Below are positions 34,104-42,714 of a stretch of 64,000 nucleotides of DNA, in pieces. The notes under the pieces are model-generated. The model saw only the letters and a program-made list of their open reading frames with translations, searched no databases and was not told the origin of the DNA. The stretch covers positions 744,001 to 808,000 of the forward strand of contig NZ_SGXC01000001.1 of assembly GCF_004216695.1 (NCBI RefSeq), read 5' to 3'. The first letter of the stretch is position 1. Every line of letters begins with the position of its first letter. Both the position numbers and the translations under genes were made by a program. This stretch comes from Pigmentiphaga kullae (GTDB taxonomy: Bacteria > Pseudomonadota > Gammaproteobacteria > Burkholderiales > Burkholderiaceae_B).

Positions 34104-35303
34104 ATGGGTCTGTTCGATCGCGGCATCGGCCGCGCCCAGTCCATCGACGACCTGCGGGCGGCGGCACGCCGGCGACTGCCCAGGCTGGTGTTCGACTTCT
34201 TCGACGGCGGCGCCGAAAGCGAAACCACGCTGTCCGACAACCGCCAGGCCTTCGAACGCGTGCGCCTGCTGCCGCGCGCCCTGGTGGACGTCTCCCAGGT
34301 CTCGACCCGGTGCACCGTGCTGGGCGCGCCGGCCGACTATCCGCTGGCCATCGCCCCCACCGGCGGCGTCGGCTACGGCCGCCACGGCGGCGACCTGGCC
34401 ATCGCCAGGGCGGCGGCGAAGCACGGCATCCCCTACACGCTGTCCACCAGCGCCACCGCGTCGATCGAGGAAGTCGCGCGCGAGGCGCCCGGCCGCCTGT
34501 GGTTCCAGGCCTACGTGCTGAAGAACCAGGATTTCTTCCACGCCCTGATCGAGCGCGCGCGGGCGGCCGACTACGAGGCCCTGGTCATCACCGTCGACCT
34601 GCCGGTGGGCGGCAAGCGCGAACGCGACGTGCGCAACGGCTTCCGCACCCCCTTCCGCCTTACGTACCGCAGTTTCGGCGACGTCGCGGCCCACCCCCGG
34701 TGGGCGCTGGCGCTGCTGCGCCACGGCATGCCGGTGAACAAGAACCTGATCGGCCTGCAGCGCGACGTGACCTCGGTGGCGGGGCTGGCCTCGGCGGTGG
34801 GACGCAACTACGACCCCTCGTTCGATTGGGACCGCCTGGCGCAGGTGCGCGACCGCTGGCCCCGCAAGCTGATCGTCAAGGGCGTCCTGCGCCCGGACGA
34901 CGCCGACCGGCTGGTCCGGCTGGGCGCCGACGCCGTGGTGGTGTCCAATCATGGCGGGCGCCAGCTCGACGGCGCCTGCGCGACGCTGGACGCGCTGCCC
35001 GGCGTGGTCGACGCGGTGGCCGGCCGCATCCCGGTCTGGCTGGACGGCGGCGTGCGGCGCGGCGTGGACATCCTGAAGGCCCGGGCGCTGGGCGCCGAAG
35101 GCGTGCTGGTCGGACGCGCGACGCTTTACGGCGCGGTGGCGGGCGGCGAGCCCGGCGCGCACCGGGCACTACAGATCCTGACCGAGGAACTGGTGCGCGC
35201 GATGAAACTGTGCGGCGCGCCCGGCATCGAGGACATCGACGAAACCCTCCTGGCGCGGCCACCGCGCCGGGCAACCCACGAAGGACGGACATGCGCTGGC
35301 TGA
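34104..35303 (+). CDS. FMN-dependent alpha-hydroxyacid dehydrogenase/oxidase
   Basis: 399 residues of the lactate dehydrogenase/glycolate oxidase/mandelate dehydrogenase family. The catalytic His is residue 283 in SNHGGRQLDG; FMN-phosphate contacts are WLDGGVRRG and GAEGVLVGRATLYG, and DFFDGGAESE is the typical N-terminal phrase. It oxidises a 2-hydroxy acid to the 2-oxo acid. It starts 7 bases after the TauD-type gene and overlaps the FAH-family gene by 13 bases, so it is co-translated. A mandelate- or lactate-like substrate fits, but cannot be chosen by eye. Confidence 0.92.
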   Translation: MGLFDRGIGRAQSIDDLRAAARRRLPRLVFDFFDGGAESETTLSDNRQAFERVRLLPRALVDVSQVSTRCTVLGAPADYPLAIAPTGGVGYGRHGGDLAIARAAAKHGIPYTLSTSATASIEEVAREAPGRLWFQAYVLKNQDFFHALIERARAADYEALVITVDLPVGGKRERDVRNGFRTPFRLTYRSFGDVAAHPRWALALLRHGMPVNKNLIGLQRDVTSVAGLASAVGRNYDPSFDWDRLAQVRDRWPRKLIVKGVLRPDDADRLVRLGADAVVVSNHGGRQLDGACATLDALPGVVDAVAGRIPVWLDGGVRRGVDILKARALGAEGVLVGRATLYGAVAGGEPGAHRALQILTEELVRAMKLCGAPGIEDIDETLLARPPRRATHEGRTCAG

Positions 35304-36067
35304 GATACACGGATTCGACGGGCACCCACTACGGACTGGCCGAGGGCGAACGCATACGCCGGGTCGAGGGCTCGCCCTTCGACGGCCATGTGCCGACGGA
35401 CGACTGGACCAGCCAGGACCAGGTGCGGCTGGAAGTGCCGGTGATCCCGCGCACCTTCTATTGCGCCGGCCTGAACTACGCCGAGCACGCCATCGAGGCG
35501 GCCCGCAAGCGGGGCCAGGAGCCGCAACTGCCCAAGCAGGCGGACATCGGCTACCGGGCCAACAACGCCCTGGTGCCGCACGGCCACGACGTGGTGATGC
35601 CGCCCGATGCCCGCACCATCCACTACGAGGGCGAACTGGTGGTGGTCATCGGCAAGCAGGCGCGCCACCTGACGCCCGAGAACGCGCTGGACTGCGTGCT
35701 GGGCTACACCATCGGCAACGACGTCAGCGAACGCAACTGGCAGCGGTCGGACCGTACTTTCTGGCGCGCCAAGAACTCGGACACCTTCAAGCCCATGGGT
35801 CCGTGGATAGACACCGATTTCGATCCGTCCCGCGCCCGCACCCAGGTACGCGTGAACGGCCGGACCACCATCGACTTCGCCACCGCGGCGATGATCTTCG
35901 ACGTGCCCACCTTCCTGTGCGCCATGACGCAATACCTGACCCTGTATCCCGGCGACGTGGTGTGGATGGGCACCGACGGCCAGTCGCCCGACCTGCATGC
36001 CGGCGACGTGGTGGAGATCGAGATCACCGGGCTGGGCACGCTGCGCAACACCTTCGTACAGGGATGA
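35291..36067 (+). CDS. Fumarylacetoacetate-hydrolase-family protein
   Basis: 258 residues. Metal ligands are expected in IHYEGELVVVIGK (two Glu) and GNDVSERN (Asp); FYCAGLNYAEHA opens the catalytic domain. The family cleaves or isomerises acylpyruvates and related 2-oxo acids, so it could use the 2-oxo acid made by the preceding oxidase. The ATG overlaps the oxidase gene by 13 bases with AAGGA just upstream. The C-terminal half is more like 2-hydroxyhepta-2,4-diene-1,7-dioate isomerases than true fumarylacetoacetases, a soft call. Confidence 0.88.
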   Translation: MRWLRYTDSTGTHYGLAEGERIRRVEGSPFDGHVPTDDWTSQDQVRLEVPVIPRTFYCAGLNYAEHAIEAARKRGQEPQLPKQADIGYRANNALVPHGHDVVMPPDARTIHYEGELVVVIGKQARHLTPENALDCVLGYTIGNDVSERNWQRSDRTFWRAKNSDTFKPMGPWIDTDFDPSRARTQVRVNGRTTIDFATAAMIFDVPTFLCAMTQYLTLYPGDVVWMGTDGQSPDLHAGDVVEIEITGLGTLRNTFVQG

Positions 36068-36071
36068 GGCC

Positions 36072-36500
36072 ATGACCGATCTGGAACATTGGGCGGCCGT
36101 GACCGGCTGCCAGCAGGCCATCCACGGCTTCTACCTGGCGCTGGACGGCGGCGACTTCGACGCGGTGGCGGCCTGCATGGCCCCACAGGGCGTCTGGCAT
36201 CGCCAGGGCCGGGCGCTGCAAGGTCCGGCCGACGTGCGCGCGGCGCTGGCCGACCGGCCCGCCGGACGCACCACCGCCCATCTGGTGCAGAACCTCGTGA
36301 TCGACCCTGATGGCCCGGACCGGGCCGCGGCGCGGTACATGACGCTGGTCTACCGCGTCGACGCGGCGGCCCCGCAGGCCGGGCCGCTCCCAATGCCGCC
36401 GCCCCTGTCCATTTCCCTGCACCACGAGCGCCTGTCCCGGACGCCGGACGGGCGCTGGCTGGTGGAGGAGAAGCGCGGCCAGCGCCGGTTCGGCGACTGA
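36072..36500 (+). CDS. SnoaL-like/NTF2-fold protein
   Basis: 142 residues with the pattern of the NTF2-like superfamily (AIHGFYLALDGGDFDAVAACMAPQGVWHRQG, then RLSRTPDGRWLVEEKRGQRRFG). Members include cyclases, dehydratases and hydroxylase accessory proteins; no catalytic residue can be assigned with confidence. The start ATG at 36072 lies 4 bases after the FAH-family stop, so it is the fourth gene of the operon. It meets the converging Bug gene with only 2 bases between stops. Confidence 0.75.
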   Translation: MTDLEHWAAVTGCQQAIHGFYLALDGGDFDAVAACMAPQGVWHRQGRALQGPADVRAALADRPAGRTTAHLVQNLVIDPDGPDRAAARYMTLVYRVDAAAPQAGPLPMPPPLSISLHHERLSRTPDGRWLVEEKRGQRRFGD

Positions 36501-36502
36501 GG

Positions 36503-37501
36503 CTATTGCAGCGTGTTCTTGGCCTGCTGCAGCAGGGCCTTGTACTGGGTGGTGTCGCGCACCAGCAGATCGCGCAGCTCGGCCGGCGACGTGGTCCGCA
36601 CCTCCATGCCCTGCGCCGCCAGCGTCTCGACGATCTTCGGCGACTTGCCGGCCTTGAGCAGCGCGGCATTCAGCCGGTCGACCACGGGCGCGGGCGTGCC
36701 GGCGGGCGCCAGCACGGCCTGCCAGGTCTCGGCCTGGAAGCCCTTGACGCCGCTCTCGTCGACCGTGGGCACGTCGGGCGTGGCGGGCGAACGCTTGGCG
36801 CCGGTGGTCGCGACCAGCACCAGGCGGCCGTCGGCCACGTGTTCCATGTTCCCCACCAGCGAGCTGAACATGACGTCCACGCGTCCGGCCAGCAGGTCGG
36901 CCATGGCCGGCCCCGTTCCCTTGTAGGGGACGTGCACCATCTTGACGCCGGCCGCCTTGGCGAAGGCTTCGCCCGCCAGGTGCTGCGCCGAGCCGTTGCC
37001 CGACGAGGCGAAGTTCACCTTGCTCGGGTTGGCCTTGGCGTAGGCGATGAAATCCTTGACCGTGCGGATCTTCAGCCCGGGCGTGACCAGGATGCCCAGC
37101 GACTGCACGGTGGCCTGGCCGACGGGCTGGAAGTCGGCCACGGGATCGTAGGTCTTGGCGTCATGCAGCAGCGGCGTGATGACGAAAGCATTGGTGCCGA
37201 ACAGCAGCGTGTAGCCGTCGGCCGGCGAACGCCTGACCGACTCGGTCCCCACCAGGGTGCCGCCGCCCGCGCGGTTCTCCAGCACCACGGTCTGCCCCAG
37301 GCTTTCGGACATCTCCTGGGCGAACATCCGCCCGACGATGTCGGTCGCGCCGCCCGGCGCGTAGGCTACGACCAGGCGCAGCGGATGCGAGGGAAAGCCC
37401 TGGGCGGCGGCCGGCGCGGCGGCCCAGGGGCCGGTGGCGGCAAGCGCGAGCGCCAGCACGGCCAGCCGGCGGCGAGGGAAGGACGAAGAGGGCTTGTGCA
37501 T
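36503..37501 (-). CDS. Bug-family periplasmic solute receptor
   Basis: 332 residues. Signal peptide through about residue 34 (AAPAAAQG) with twin Arg-rich FPRRRLAVLALALAA; the mature protein has FPSHPLRLVVAYAPGGATDIVGR, ENRAGGGTLVGTESV and PADGYTLLFG. GGAG precedes the ATG by 7 bases. It is transcribed divergently from a LysR gene (131 bases between), the usual arrangement of a regulated Bug gene, and converges on the TauD/oxidase operon, which may catabolise its ligand. Confidence 0.93.
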   Translation of the reverse strand: MHKPSSSFPRRRLAVLALALAATGPWAAAPAAAQGFPSHPLRLVVAYAPGGATDIVGRMFAQEMSESLGQTVVLENRAGGGTLVGTESVRRSPADGYTLLFGTNAFVITPLLHDAKTYDPVADFQPVGQATVQSLGILVTPGLKIRTVKDFIAYAKANPSKVNFASSGNGSAQHLAGEAFAKAAGVKMVHVPYKGTGPAMADLLAGRVDVMFSSLVGNMEHVADGRLVLVATTGAKRSPATPDVPTVDESGVKGFQAETWQAVLAPAGTPAPVVDRLNAALLKAGKSPKIVETLAAQGMEVRTTSPAELRDLLVRDTTQYKALLQQAKNTLQ

Positions 37502-37632
37502 GCGGAGTCTCCGGATTCTGATGTCGAATGCGAAACAATGAGTGGGGGCATTATTCGTTCGACCCGCCGGCTCAACAAGGCGGCAGTGCTAAATTTGAAA
37601 TTTCCTAAAGAGAAACCGGCAAGGACAAGCAC

Positions 37633-38553
37633 GTGGACCAGCTCAGTTGCCTGCGCATGTTTCTGGAGGTGGCCCGACGCAACAGTTTCGCCGGCGCCGC
37701 GCAGCATTTCGGCGTATCGCGCGCCACCTGCACCAAGCAGGTGGCCTGGCTGGAGCGTTCGCTGGGCGTCAAGCTGCTCAACCGCACGACCAAGCAGCTG
37801 GGGCTGACGCCGGCCGGCCTGCAGGTGCTGGAGAACGGCACCGAGCTCCTGCAACGCTACGACGACCTGCGCGAATCCGTGCACGACCTGTCGCGCGACG
37901 TCGCGGGCGTGGTGCGGGTGGGCGTGCCGCCGGCCTTCGGTACGCAGCGCCTGTTGCCGGTGATCGGCGAATTCCACGAGCGCTATCCCGACGTGCAGAT
38001 CGCGCTCAGCCTGCTGACGGTCCGCAAGCAGGAAACCTTCGTCGAACAGGGCCTGGACGTGGGCATCATCATCGTCCCGGTGCTGAAAGACGCCAGCTTC
38101 ATCGCCATTCCGCTGGCCGAGGCGCGCCAGGCGCTGGTCGCCGCGCCCGCCTATCTCGCGAAGGTGCCGCCCATCGTCCATCCCCGCGACCTCCAGCACT
38201 GCAAGTGCCTGGTCAACTGGAACAAGTCGCCCACCGCCACCTGGAACTTCACCGGTCCCGAGGGGCCGGTATCCGTCCGGGTCCAGGGGCCGCTGCGCTC
38301 GGACTTCGGCGATGCGCTCAAGGAAGCCGCGCTGGCCGGCATGGGCATCTCCATGCACCCCTACTACATGATCGCCGACGAGATCGCGCGCGGCGAGCTA
38401 CGGGTCGTGCTGCCCGACTACGTGCCCTCGGGACTGGACGTCTACGCCATCTACTCGTCGCGCAAGAACCTGCCCATGCGGGTGCAGGTTTTCCTGGAAT
38501 TCCTGAAGGAATGGGCCCGTACGCCCAAGTCCTGGAGCAAGGGCATGGAATGA
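37633..38553 (+). CDS. LysR-family transcriptional regulator, GTG start
   Basis: 306 residues. The helix-turn-helix MDQLSCLRMFLEVARRNSFAGAAQHFGVSRATCTKQV and the effector domain are complete, of the CrgA-like subgroup (LNRTTKQLGLTPAG, YDDLRESVHDLSRD). GTG at 37633 has AAGGA upstream. It is divergent from the Bug gene at 36503-37501 and probably controls it; in the gap, GTCGAA (37523-37528) and TTCGAC (37558-37563) form weak inverted arms. The next operon begins with its own strong promoter right after the stop. Confidence 0.92.
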   Translation: MDQLSCLRMFLEVARRNSFAGAAQHFGVSRATCTKQVAWLERSLGVKLLNRTTKQLGLTPAGLQVLENGTELLQRYDDLRESVHDLSRDVAGVVRVGVPPAFGTQRLLPVIGEFHERYPDVQIALSLLTVRKQETFVEQGLDVGIIIVPVLKDASFIAIPLAEARQALVAAPAYLAKVPPIVHPRDLQHCKCLVNWNKSPTATWNFTGPEGPVSVRVQGPLRSDFGDALKEAALAGMGISMHPYYMIADEIARGELRVVLPDYVPSGLDVYAIYSSRKNLPMRVQVFLEFLKEWARTPKSWSKGME

Positions 38554-38560
38554 CGCCCTC

Positions 38561-38609
38561 TTGACATTCCCGCCGCATGCGCGCGTAATACATAGCTAGC
38601 TATGTATTA
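38561..38609 (+). promoter_or_regulatory. Strong promoter overlapped by a perfect 24-bp palindrome
   Basis: A consensus -35 TTGACA is at 38561-38566. Seventeen bases on, CGTAAT (38584-38589) can serve as -10. Positions 38586-38609 are an exact palindrome (half-site TAATACATAGCT), starting within the -10 and ending 12 bases before the FMN reductase ATG. This is the layout of a tightly repressed promoter. The MarR protein encoded at the end of the operon (42233-42664) is the most likely repressor; inference. Confidence 0.7.
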
Positions 38610-38621
38610 ACGGAGACAGGC

Positions 38622-39224
38622 ATGAACACCTCCCCGCCCCGCGTGGTGGCACTGGGCGGCACCACCCGCCCCGACTCGTCCACCGAGCGCGCGCTGCGGC
38701 ACGCGCTGGATGCCGTGGCCGCCACCGGCGCGCAGGTCGTCCTGCTGGCCGGCGATGACCTGGTCCTGCCCATGTACGCCCCGCACGAACCCGGCCGCAC
38801 CCCGGCGGCGCTGCGCCTGGTGGCCGAGCTGCGCCGGGCCGACGGCGTCATCATCGCCTCGCCCGGCTACCACGGCAGCCTGTCCGGCCTGGTCAAGAAC
38901 GCGCTGGACTACACCGAGGACTTGCGCACCGACGCGCGGCCCTACCTGAGCGGCCGGGCGGTGGGCTGCATCGCCAACGCCGCCGGCTGGCAGGCGGCCG
39001 TCACCACGCTGGGCGCGCTGCGCGACATCGTGCACGCGCTGCGCGGCTGGCCTACGCCGCTGGGCGTGTGCATAGGCGGCACCGATCCCGCCTTCGCGCC
39101 CGACGGCCGCTGTATCGATGCGCGCGTGGACGAACAGTTGCGCACGCTGGGCCGCGAGGTGTCCGACTTCGCCCACCGCATGCGCGCGCCGCAATCCGGC
39201 GCCGCCATGCGCGCCGCCGCCTGA
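38622..39224 (+). CDS. NADPH-dependent FMN reductase
   Basis: 200 residues, flavodoxin-like fold. The FMN-phosphate loop is GGTTRPDSSTERAL and the second loop ASPGYHGSLSGLVKNALDY. It supplies reduced FMN. Two genes downstream is an LLM-type flavin monooxygenase, so the two probably form a two-component monooxygenase. GGAGA precedes the ATG by about 6 bases. First gene of an operon running to 42198 under the palindromic operator. Confidence 0.9.
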   Translation: MNTSPPRVVALGGTTRPDSSTERALRHALDAVAATGAQVVLLAGDDLVLPMYAPHEPGRTPAALRLVAELRRADGVIIASPGYHGSLSGLVKNALDYTEDLRTDARPYLSGRAVGCIANAAGWQAAVTTLGALRDIVHALRGWPTPLGVCIGGTDPAFAPDGRCIDARVDEQLRTLGREVSDFAHRMRAPQSGAAMRAAA

Positions 39225-39254
39225 AGCGGCGCCCCTTTCCCCCTAGGAGACATC

Positions 39255-40046
39255 ATGACCGCCATGGATGCGTCCACCCTGCGCATACGCGATACCACGC
39301 TGCGCGTCGCGCGCGCCGGCCGAGGCCAGCCGCTCTTGTTCCTGCACGGCCCCGGCGGGCTGGCCGAGTCGCAGGCCTGGCTGCCGGCGCTGGCCGAGCA
39401 CTACGACTGCCACGCCCCCGAACATCCCGGCTACGGCGGCGGCGCCGTCCCGGCCTGGCTGGACAACGTCCGCGACCTGGCCAATTTCTACCTGGACTAC
39501 CTGGACCAACAGAAGCTGCGCGGCGTGCATCTGGTGGGCTACGACCTGGGCGGCTGGATCGCGGCCGAGCTGGCGGTGCGCAACAGCCACGCGCTTGCCT
39601 CGCTCACCCTGATCTCGGCCCAGGGCATCCACGTGCCGGACGTGCCCACCACCGACGTTTTCCTGCGCACCGACGACGATCTCGTGCGCGACACCTACCA
39701 CGACCCCGCGCTGGCCGCGCGTGTGCTCGAACGCGCGCCGACCGAGGAAGAACTGGACGTGGCCGTGCGCAACAAGGAGATCACCGCCCGTCTGACCTGG
39801 CAGCCGCGCGGCCACGACCCCGACCTGGCCAAGTGGCTGCATCGCATCGCCGTGCCCACGCTGGTCGTGTGGGGCGCCAGCGACCGCATCCTGCCCGCCG
39901 AGTACGGCCGCGCCTGGCGCGACCGCATCGCCCGCGCCACGCTGGCCGAGATGGGCGATTGCGGCCATGCGCCCCACCTGGAACGCACGGCCGAGACCGT
40001 GGCCGCGCTGACACGATTCACCGCCTCGACCGGGAGCCCCGCATGA
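39255..40046 (+). CDS. Alpha/beta hydrolase with an Asp nucleophile
   Basis: 263 residues. The nucleophile elbow reads G-Y-D-L-G-G with Asp97 in place of the usual Ser; the oxyanion motif is HGPGG; the acid is in VVWGASDRILP and the His in CGHAPHLERT. Asp nucleophiles mark haloalkane/haloacetate dehalogenases and epoxide hydrolases, which attack carbon to form an alkyl-enzyme ester, though some others exist. Between a flavin reductase and a flavin monooxygenase, epoxide hydrolysis or dehalogenation is a reasonable proposal. GGAGA before the ATG; its stop overlaps the next start (ATGA). Confidence 0.87.
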   Translation: MTAMDASTLRIRDTTLRVARAGRGQPLLFLHGPGGLAESQAWLPALAEHYDCHAPEHPGYGGGAVPAWLDNVRDLANFYLDYLDQQKLRGVHLVGYDLGGWIAAELAVRNSHALASLTLISAQGIHVPDVPTTDVFLRTDDDLVRDTYHDPALAARVLERAPTEEELDVAVRNKEITARLTWQPRGHDPDLAKWLHRIAVPTLVVWGASDRILPAEYGRAWRDRIARATLAEMGDCGHAPHLERTAETVAALTRFTASTGSPA

Positions 40047-41179
40047 AGTTCTTCAATTTCCACCTGATGCCCTATCGCCATGCGGACCTGGAAGCGATCC
40101 AGAAGAACGGCTCGGCCTGGGTGACTTTCTCCAACCGCCACTACGATCCCCAGCTGGGCGCCGAGCTCTACCACGAGTACCTGGACCAGATGGAATACGC
40201 CGACCAGCTGGGCTTCGACGGCGTCTGCCTGAACGAGCACCACCAGACGGCGTACGGACTGATGCCCATTCCCGGCGTGCTGGCCGGCGCGCTGGCGCGC
40301 AGCGTCAAGCGCGCGCGCATCGCCGTGCTGGGCCGCGCGCTGCCGCTCTTGAACAACCCGCTGATGGTGGCCGAGGAATTCGCCATGCTGGACAACCTGA
40401 CGCGCGGCCGCTTCATCGCCGGCTTCGTGCGCGGCATCGGCGCCGAATATCACGCCATGGGCATCAACCCGGCCGAGTCGCAGGCGCGCTTCGCCGAGGC
40501 CCACGACCTGATCGTGCGCGCGTGGACCCAGCCCGGCCCCTTCTCGTACACCGGCAAGCACTACCAGTTCAACTACGTGAACCCCTGGCCCCGGCCCTAC
40601 CAGGACCCGCATCCGCCGATCTGGGTGCCGTCGCAGGGCTCCAGCAGCACCATCCGCTGGGCCGCCGGACTGCGCTACACCTACTGCCAGACCCTGAGCC
40701 CCATCGCCACGGTGAAGAAATTCTTCGACATGTACCGCGAGGAAGCGCGCAAAGCCGGCTACGAAGCGGGCCGCGACCAGCTCGCCTGGTCCAACTGCAT
40801 CTACGTGGCCGAGACCGACGAGCGCGCCATGGCCGAGGCCAAGCCGCACATGGAGGCCCTGATGACCCGCCTCTTGAAGATGCCCATGGAAATGCTGCTG
40901 CCGCCGGGTTACACCAACATCGAAGCCATGAAGCGCATCAAGTCCACGCGCGCGGTCGGCGCCAAGCCGCAGTCGGTGGAAGACCTGGTGAAGTCGGGCC
41001 TGGTCATCATCGGCAGCCCCGCCACCGTGCGCGAGAAACTGGCCGAGTACGAGGACCTGGCCGGCTTCGGCACCACGCTGACCAAAACCCAGTTCGGCAC
41101 CATGCCCGACGGCATGGTCCGCGCCAACATGCAGGCCATCGCGCAGGAAATCATTCCGCACTTCAAGGACGCCGCCTGA
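40043..41179 (+). CDS. LLM-class (luciferase-like) flavin-dependent monooxygenase
   Basis: 378 residues, TIM-barrel bacterial-luciferase family: FDGVCLNEHHQTAYGLMPIP, NNPLMVAEEFAMLDNLTRGRF and the usual IVRAWTQPGPFSYTGKHY. It uses free FMNH2 and O2, most probably supplied by the reductase at 38622. Reactions in the family include sulfonate and amine oxidation, Baeyer-Villiger oxidation and chelator degradation. Coupled by ATGA overlap to the Asp-nucleophile hydrolase. The substrate is unknown. Confidence 0.9.
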   Translation: MKFFNFHLMPYRHADLEAIQKNGSAWVTFSNRHYDPQLGAELYHEYLDQMEYADQLGFDGVCLNEHHQTAYGLMPIPGVLAGALARSVKRARIAVLGRALPLLNNPLMVAEEFAMLDNLTRGRFIAGFVRGIGAEYHAMGINPAESQARFAEAHDLIVRAWTQPGPFSYTGKHYQFNYVNPWPRPYQDPHPPIWVPSQGSSSTIRWAAGLRYTYCQTLSPIATVKKFFDMYREEARKAGYEAGRDQLAWSNCIYVAETDERAMAEAKPHMEALMTRLLKMPMEMLLPPGYTNIEAMKRIKSTRAVGAKPQSVEDLVKSGLVIIGSPATVREKLAEYEDLAGFGTTLTKTQFGTMPDGMVRANMQAIAQEIIPHFKDAA

Positions 41180-41211
41180 ACGGCGAACGACATCAAGGAG
41201 GAGACAGACAC

Positions 41212-42198
41212 ATGGCTTACACGCTATCGCGCGCCTTCGCGCCCTGGCTGGCGCTGGCGGGCATCCTGCTGGCCCCCGCCGCCGTGGCCGACACCACGGC
41301 CGGCTACCCCGAGCGGCCGGTCAAGCTGGCGCTGCCCTTCCCGCCCGGCGGCTCGGCCGACACCATCACGCGCAGCATGGCCGAACGGCTCCAGGCCCAG
41401 CTGCACCAGCCCTTCCTGATCGAGAACCGGCCCGGGGCGGCGGGCAACGTCGCCACCCGCTACATCGCCAAGGCGCCGGCGGACGGCTACAACCTGCTGG
41501 TGGGCGTGACCGGCGCCATGGCCATCAACCCCAACCTCTACACGCTGGACTACGACCCCGCCCGTGACTTCGTGGCGGTCTCGATGGTGGCGCGCGCGCC
41601 GGTCGTCGTCGTGGCCGACCCGCAGGCCGGCATAGGCAGCATCAAACAACTGATCGAACAGGCCAAGGCCAGGCCCGGCATGCTGACCTACGCCACCAAT
41701 GGCGTGGGCACCAGCCACCACCTGGCGGCCGAACTGTTCCGCCAGGCCGCCGGCCTGGACATGCGCAACGTGCCGTACAAGGGCACGCCCGAAGCCTTGC
41801 AGGACATCATCGGCGGACGCGTGCCGCTGGGTTTCATGGACCTGACCGCTTCCATTCCGCTGATCGCCTCGGGCAAACTGAAGGCGCTGGCCACCACGGG
41901 CATCAAACGCACGCCCGCGCTGCCCGACGTGCCCACCGTGGCCGAGGCCGGCGTGCCCGGCTTCGCGGCCGACACCTGGGTGGGCATCTTCGCGCCCAAG
42001 GGCACGCCCCAACCCATCGTGGAAAAGCTCAGCGCGGAAATGAAGACCGCGCTGGCGCTGCCCGAACTGCGCGCCCGCGCGCAGACGCAAGGCCTGGAAG
42101 TGGCAGGCAGCACGCCGGCGGAACTGCAGCGCTTCCTGCAGGAAGAATCGGCGAAGTGGAAACGGGTGGTGAACGAGGCGGGGATCAAGCTGCAATAG
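41212..42198 (+). CDS. Bug-family periplasmic solute receptor
   Basis: 328 residues. Signal peptide to about residue 26 (PAAVA); mature motifs are YPERPVKLALPFPPGGSADTITR, ENRPGAAGNVATRYIAKAPADGYNLLVG and MRNVPYKGTPEAL. AAGGAGGAGA precedes the ATG. Last gene of the FMN reductase/hydrolase/LLM monooxygenase operon; it likely captures that pathway's substrate. It converges on the MarR gene, with 34 bases between the stops. Confidence 0.93.
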   Translation: MAYTLSRAFAPWLALAGILLAPAAVADTTAGYPERPVKLALPFPPGGSADTITRSMAERLQAQLHQPFLIENRPGAAGNVATRYIAKAPADGYNLLVGVTGAMAINPNLYTLDYDPARDFVAVSMVARAPVVVVADPQAGIGSIKQLIEQAKARPGMLTYATNGVGTSHHLAAELFRQAAGLDMRNVPYKGTPEALQDIIGGRVPLGFMDLTASIPLIASGKLKALATTGIKRTPALPDVPTVAEAGVPGFAADTWVGIFAPKGTPQPIVEKLSAEMKTALALPELRARAQTQGLEVAGSTPAELQRFLQEESAKWKRVVNEAGIKLQ

Positions 42199-42232
42199 CG
42201 CGAACCGCTGCCGTGGGGCGGCCCGCGCCGCC

Positions 42233-42664
42233 CTACTTTTCCTCTTCCAGGTTCTCGATCATCTTCGCCCCTATGCGCAGGAACTCGGCCACCTCGTCCG
42301 GCGTCAGGCCCTCGCACGCGTCCTTGTAGACCTCCATCGCCGAATCGGTCATCAAGGCCAACATCTGCCTGCCGCGCTCGGTCAGCGATACCAGCCGACG
42401 GCGCGCGTCCTGCTCGTCCGACACACGCGCGATCAGGCCGTTCTTTTCCATGCGGGTCAGCGTGGCGGCCATGGACGGCTGCTCGACGCCGACCATGCGC
42501 GCCAGTTCCATCTGGGTCGATACCTGCACGTCGCGCAGGCAGCGCAGCACCGGGAACTGCCCGGGCATCACGCCGTGCGGGCCGGTCAGTTGCGCCAGGC
42601 GCCAGACCACGCGCCGGTTCAGCGTGCCGACGACGAAACCGAGGCTTTGCGTGCGTATGTTCAT
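42233..42664 (-). CDS. MarR-family transcriptional regulator
   Basis: 143 residues. Winged helix at about residues 40-110 (STQMELARMVGVEQPSMAATLTRMEKNGLIARVSDEQDARRRLVSLT, quoted in parts: recognition helix EQPSMAATLTRME, wing DEQDARRRLVSLT). Probably a ligand-released repressor. The perfect palindrome at 38586-38609 is the most attractive operator because it lies over the promoter of the operon this gene converges on. No clear ribosome site before the ATG; it lies 50 bases downstream of a LysR gene on the same strand and may be read through from it. Confidence 0.9.
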   Translation of the reverse strand: MNIRTQSLGFVVGTLNRRVVWRLAQLTGPHGVMPGQFPVLRCLRDVQVSTQMELARMVGVEQPSMAATLTRMEKNGLIARVSDEQDARRRLVSLTERGRQMLALMTDSAMEVYKDACEGLTPDEVAEFLRIGAKMIENLEEEK

Positions 42665-42714
42665 GAGCGGGGAAAGGGGCGGCGGAGCGGGAAAGGTAGC
42701 ACAGGATACCGGGA

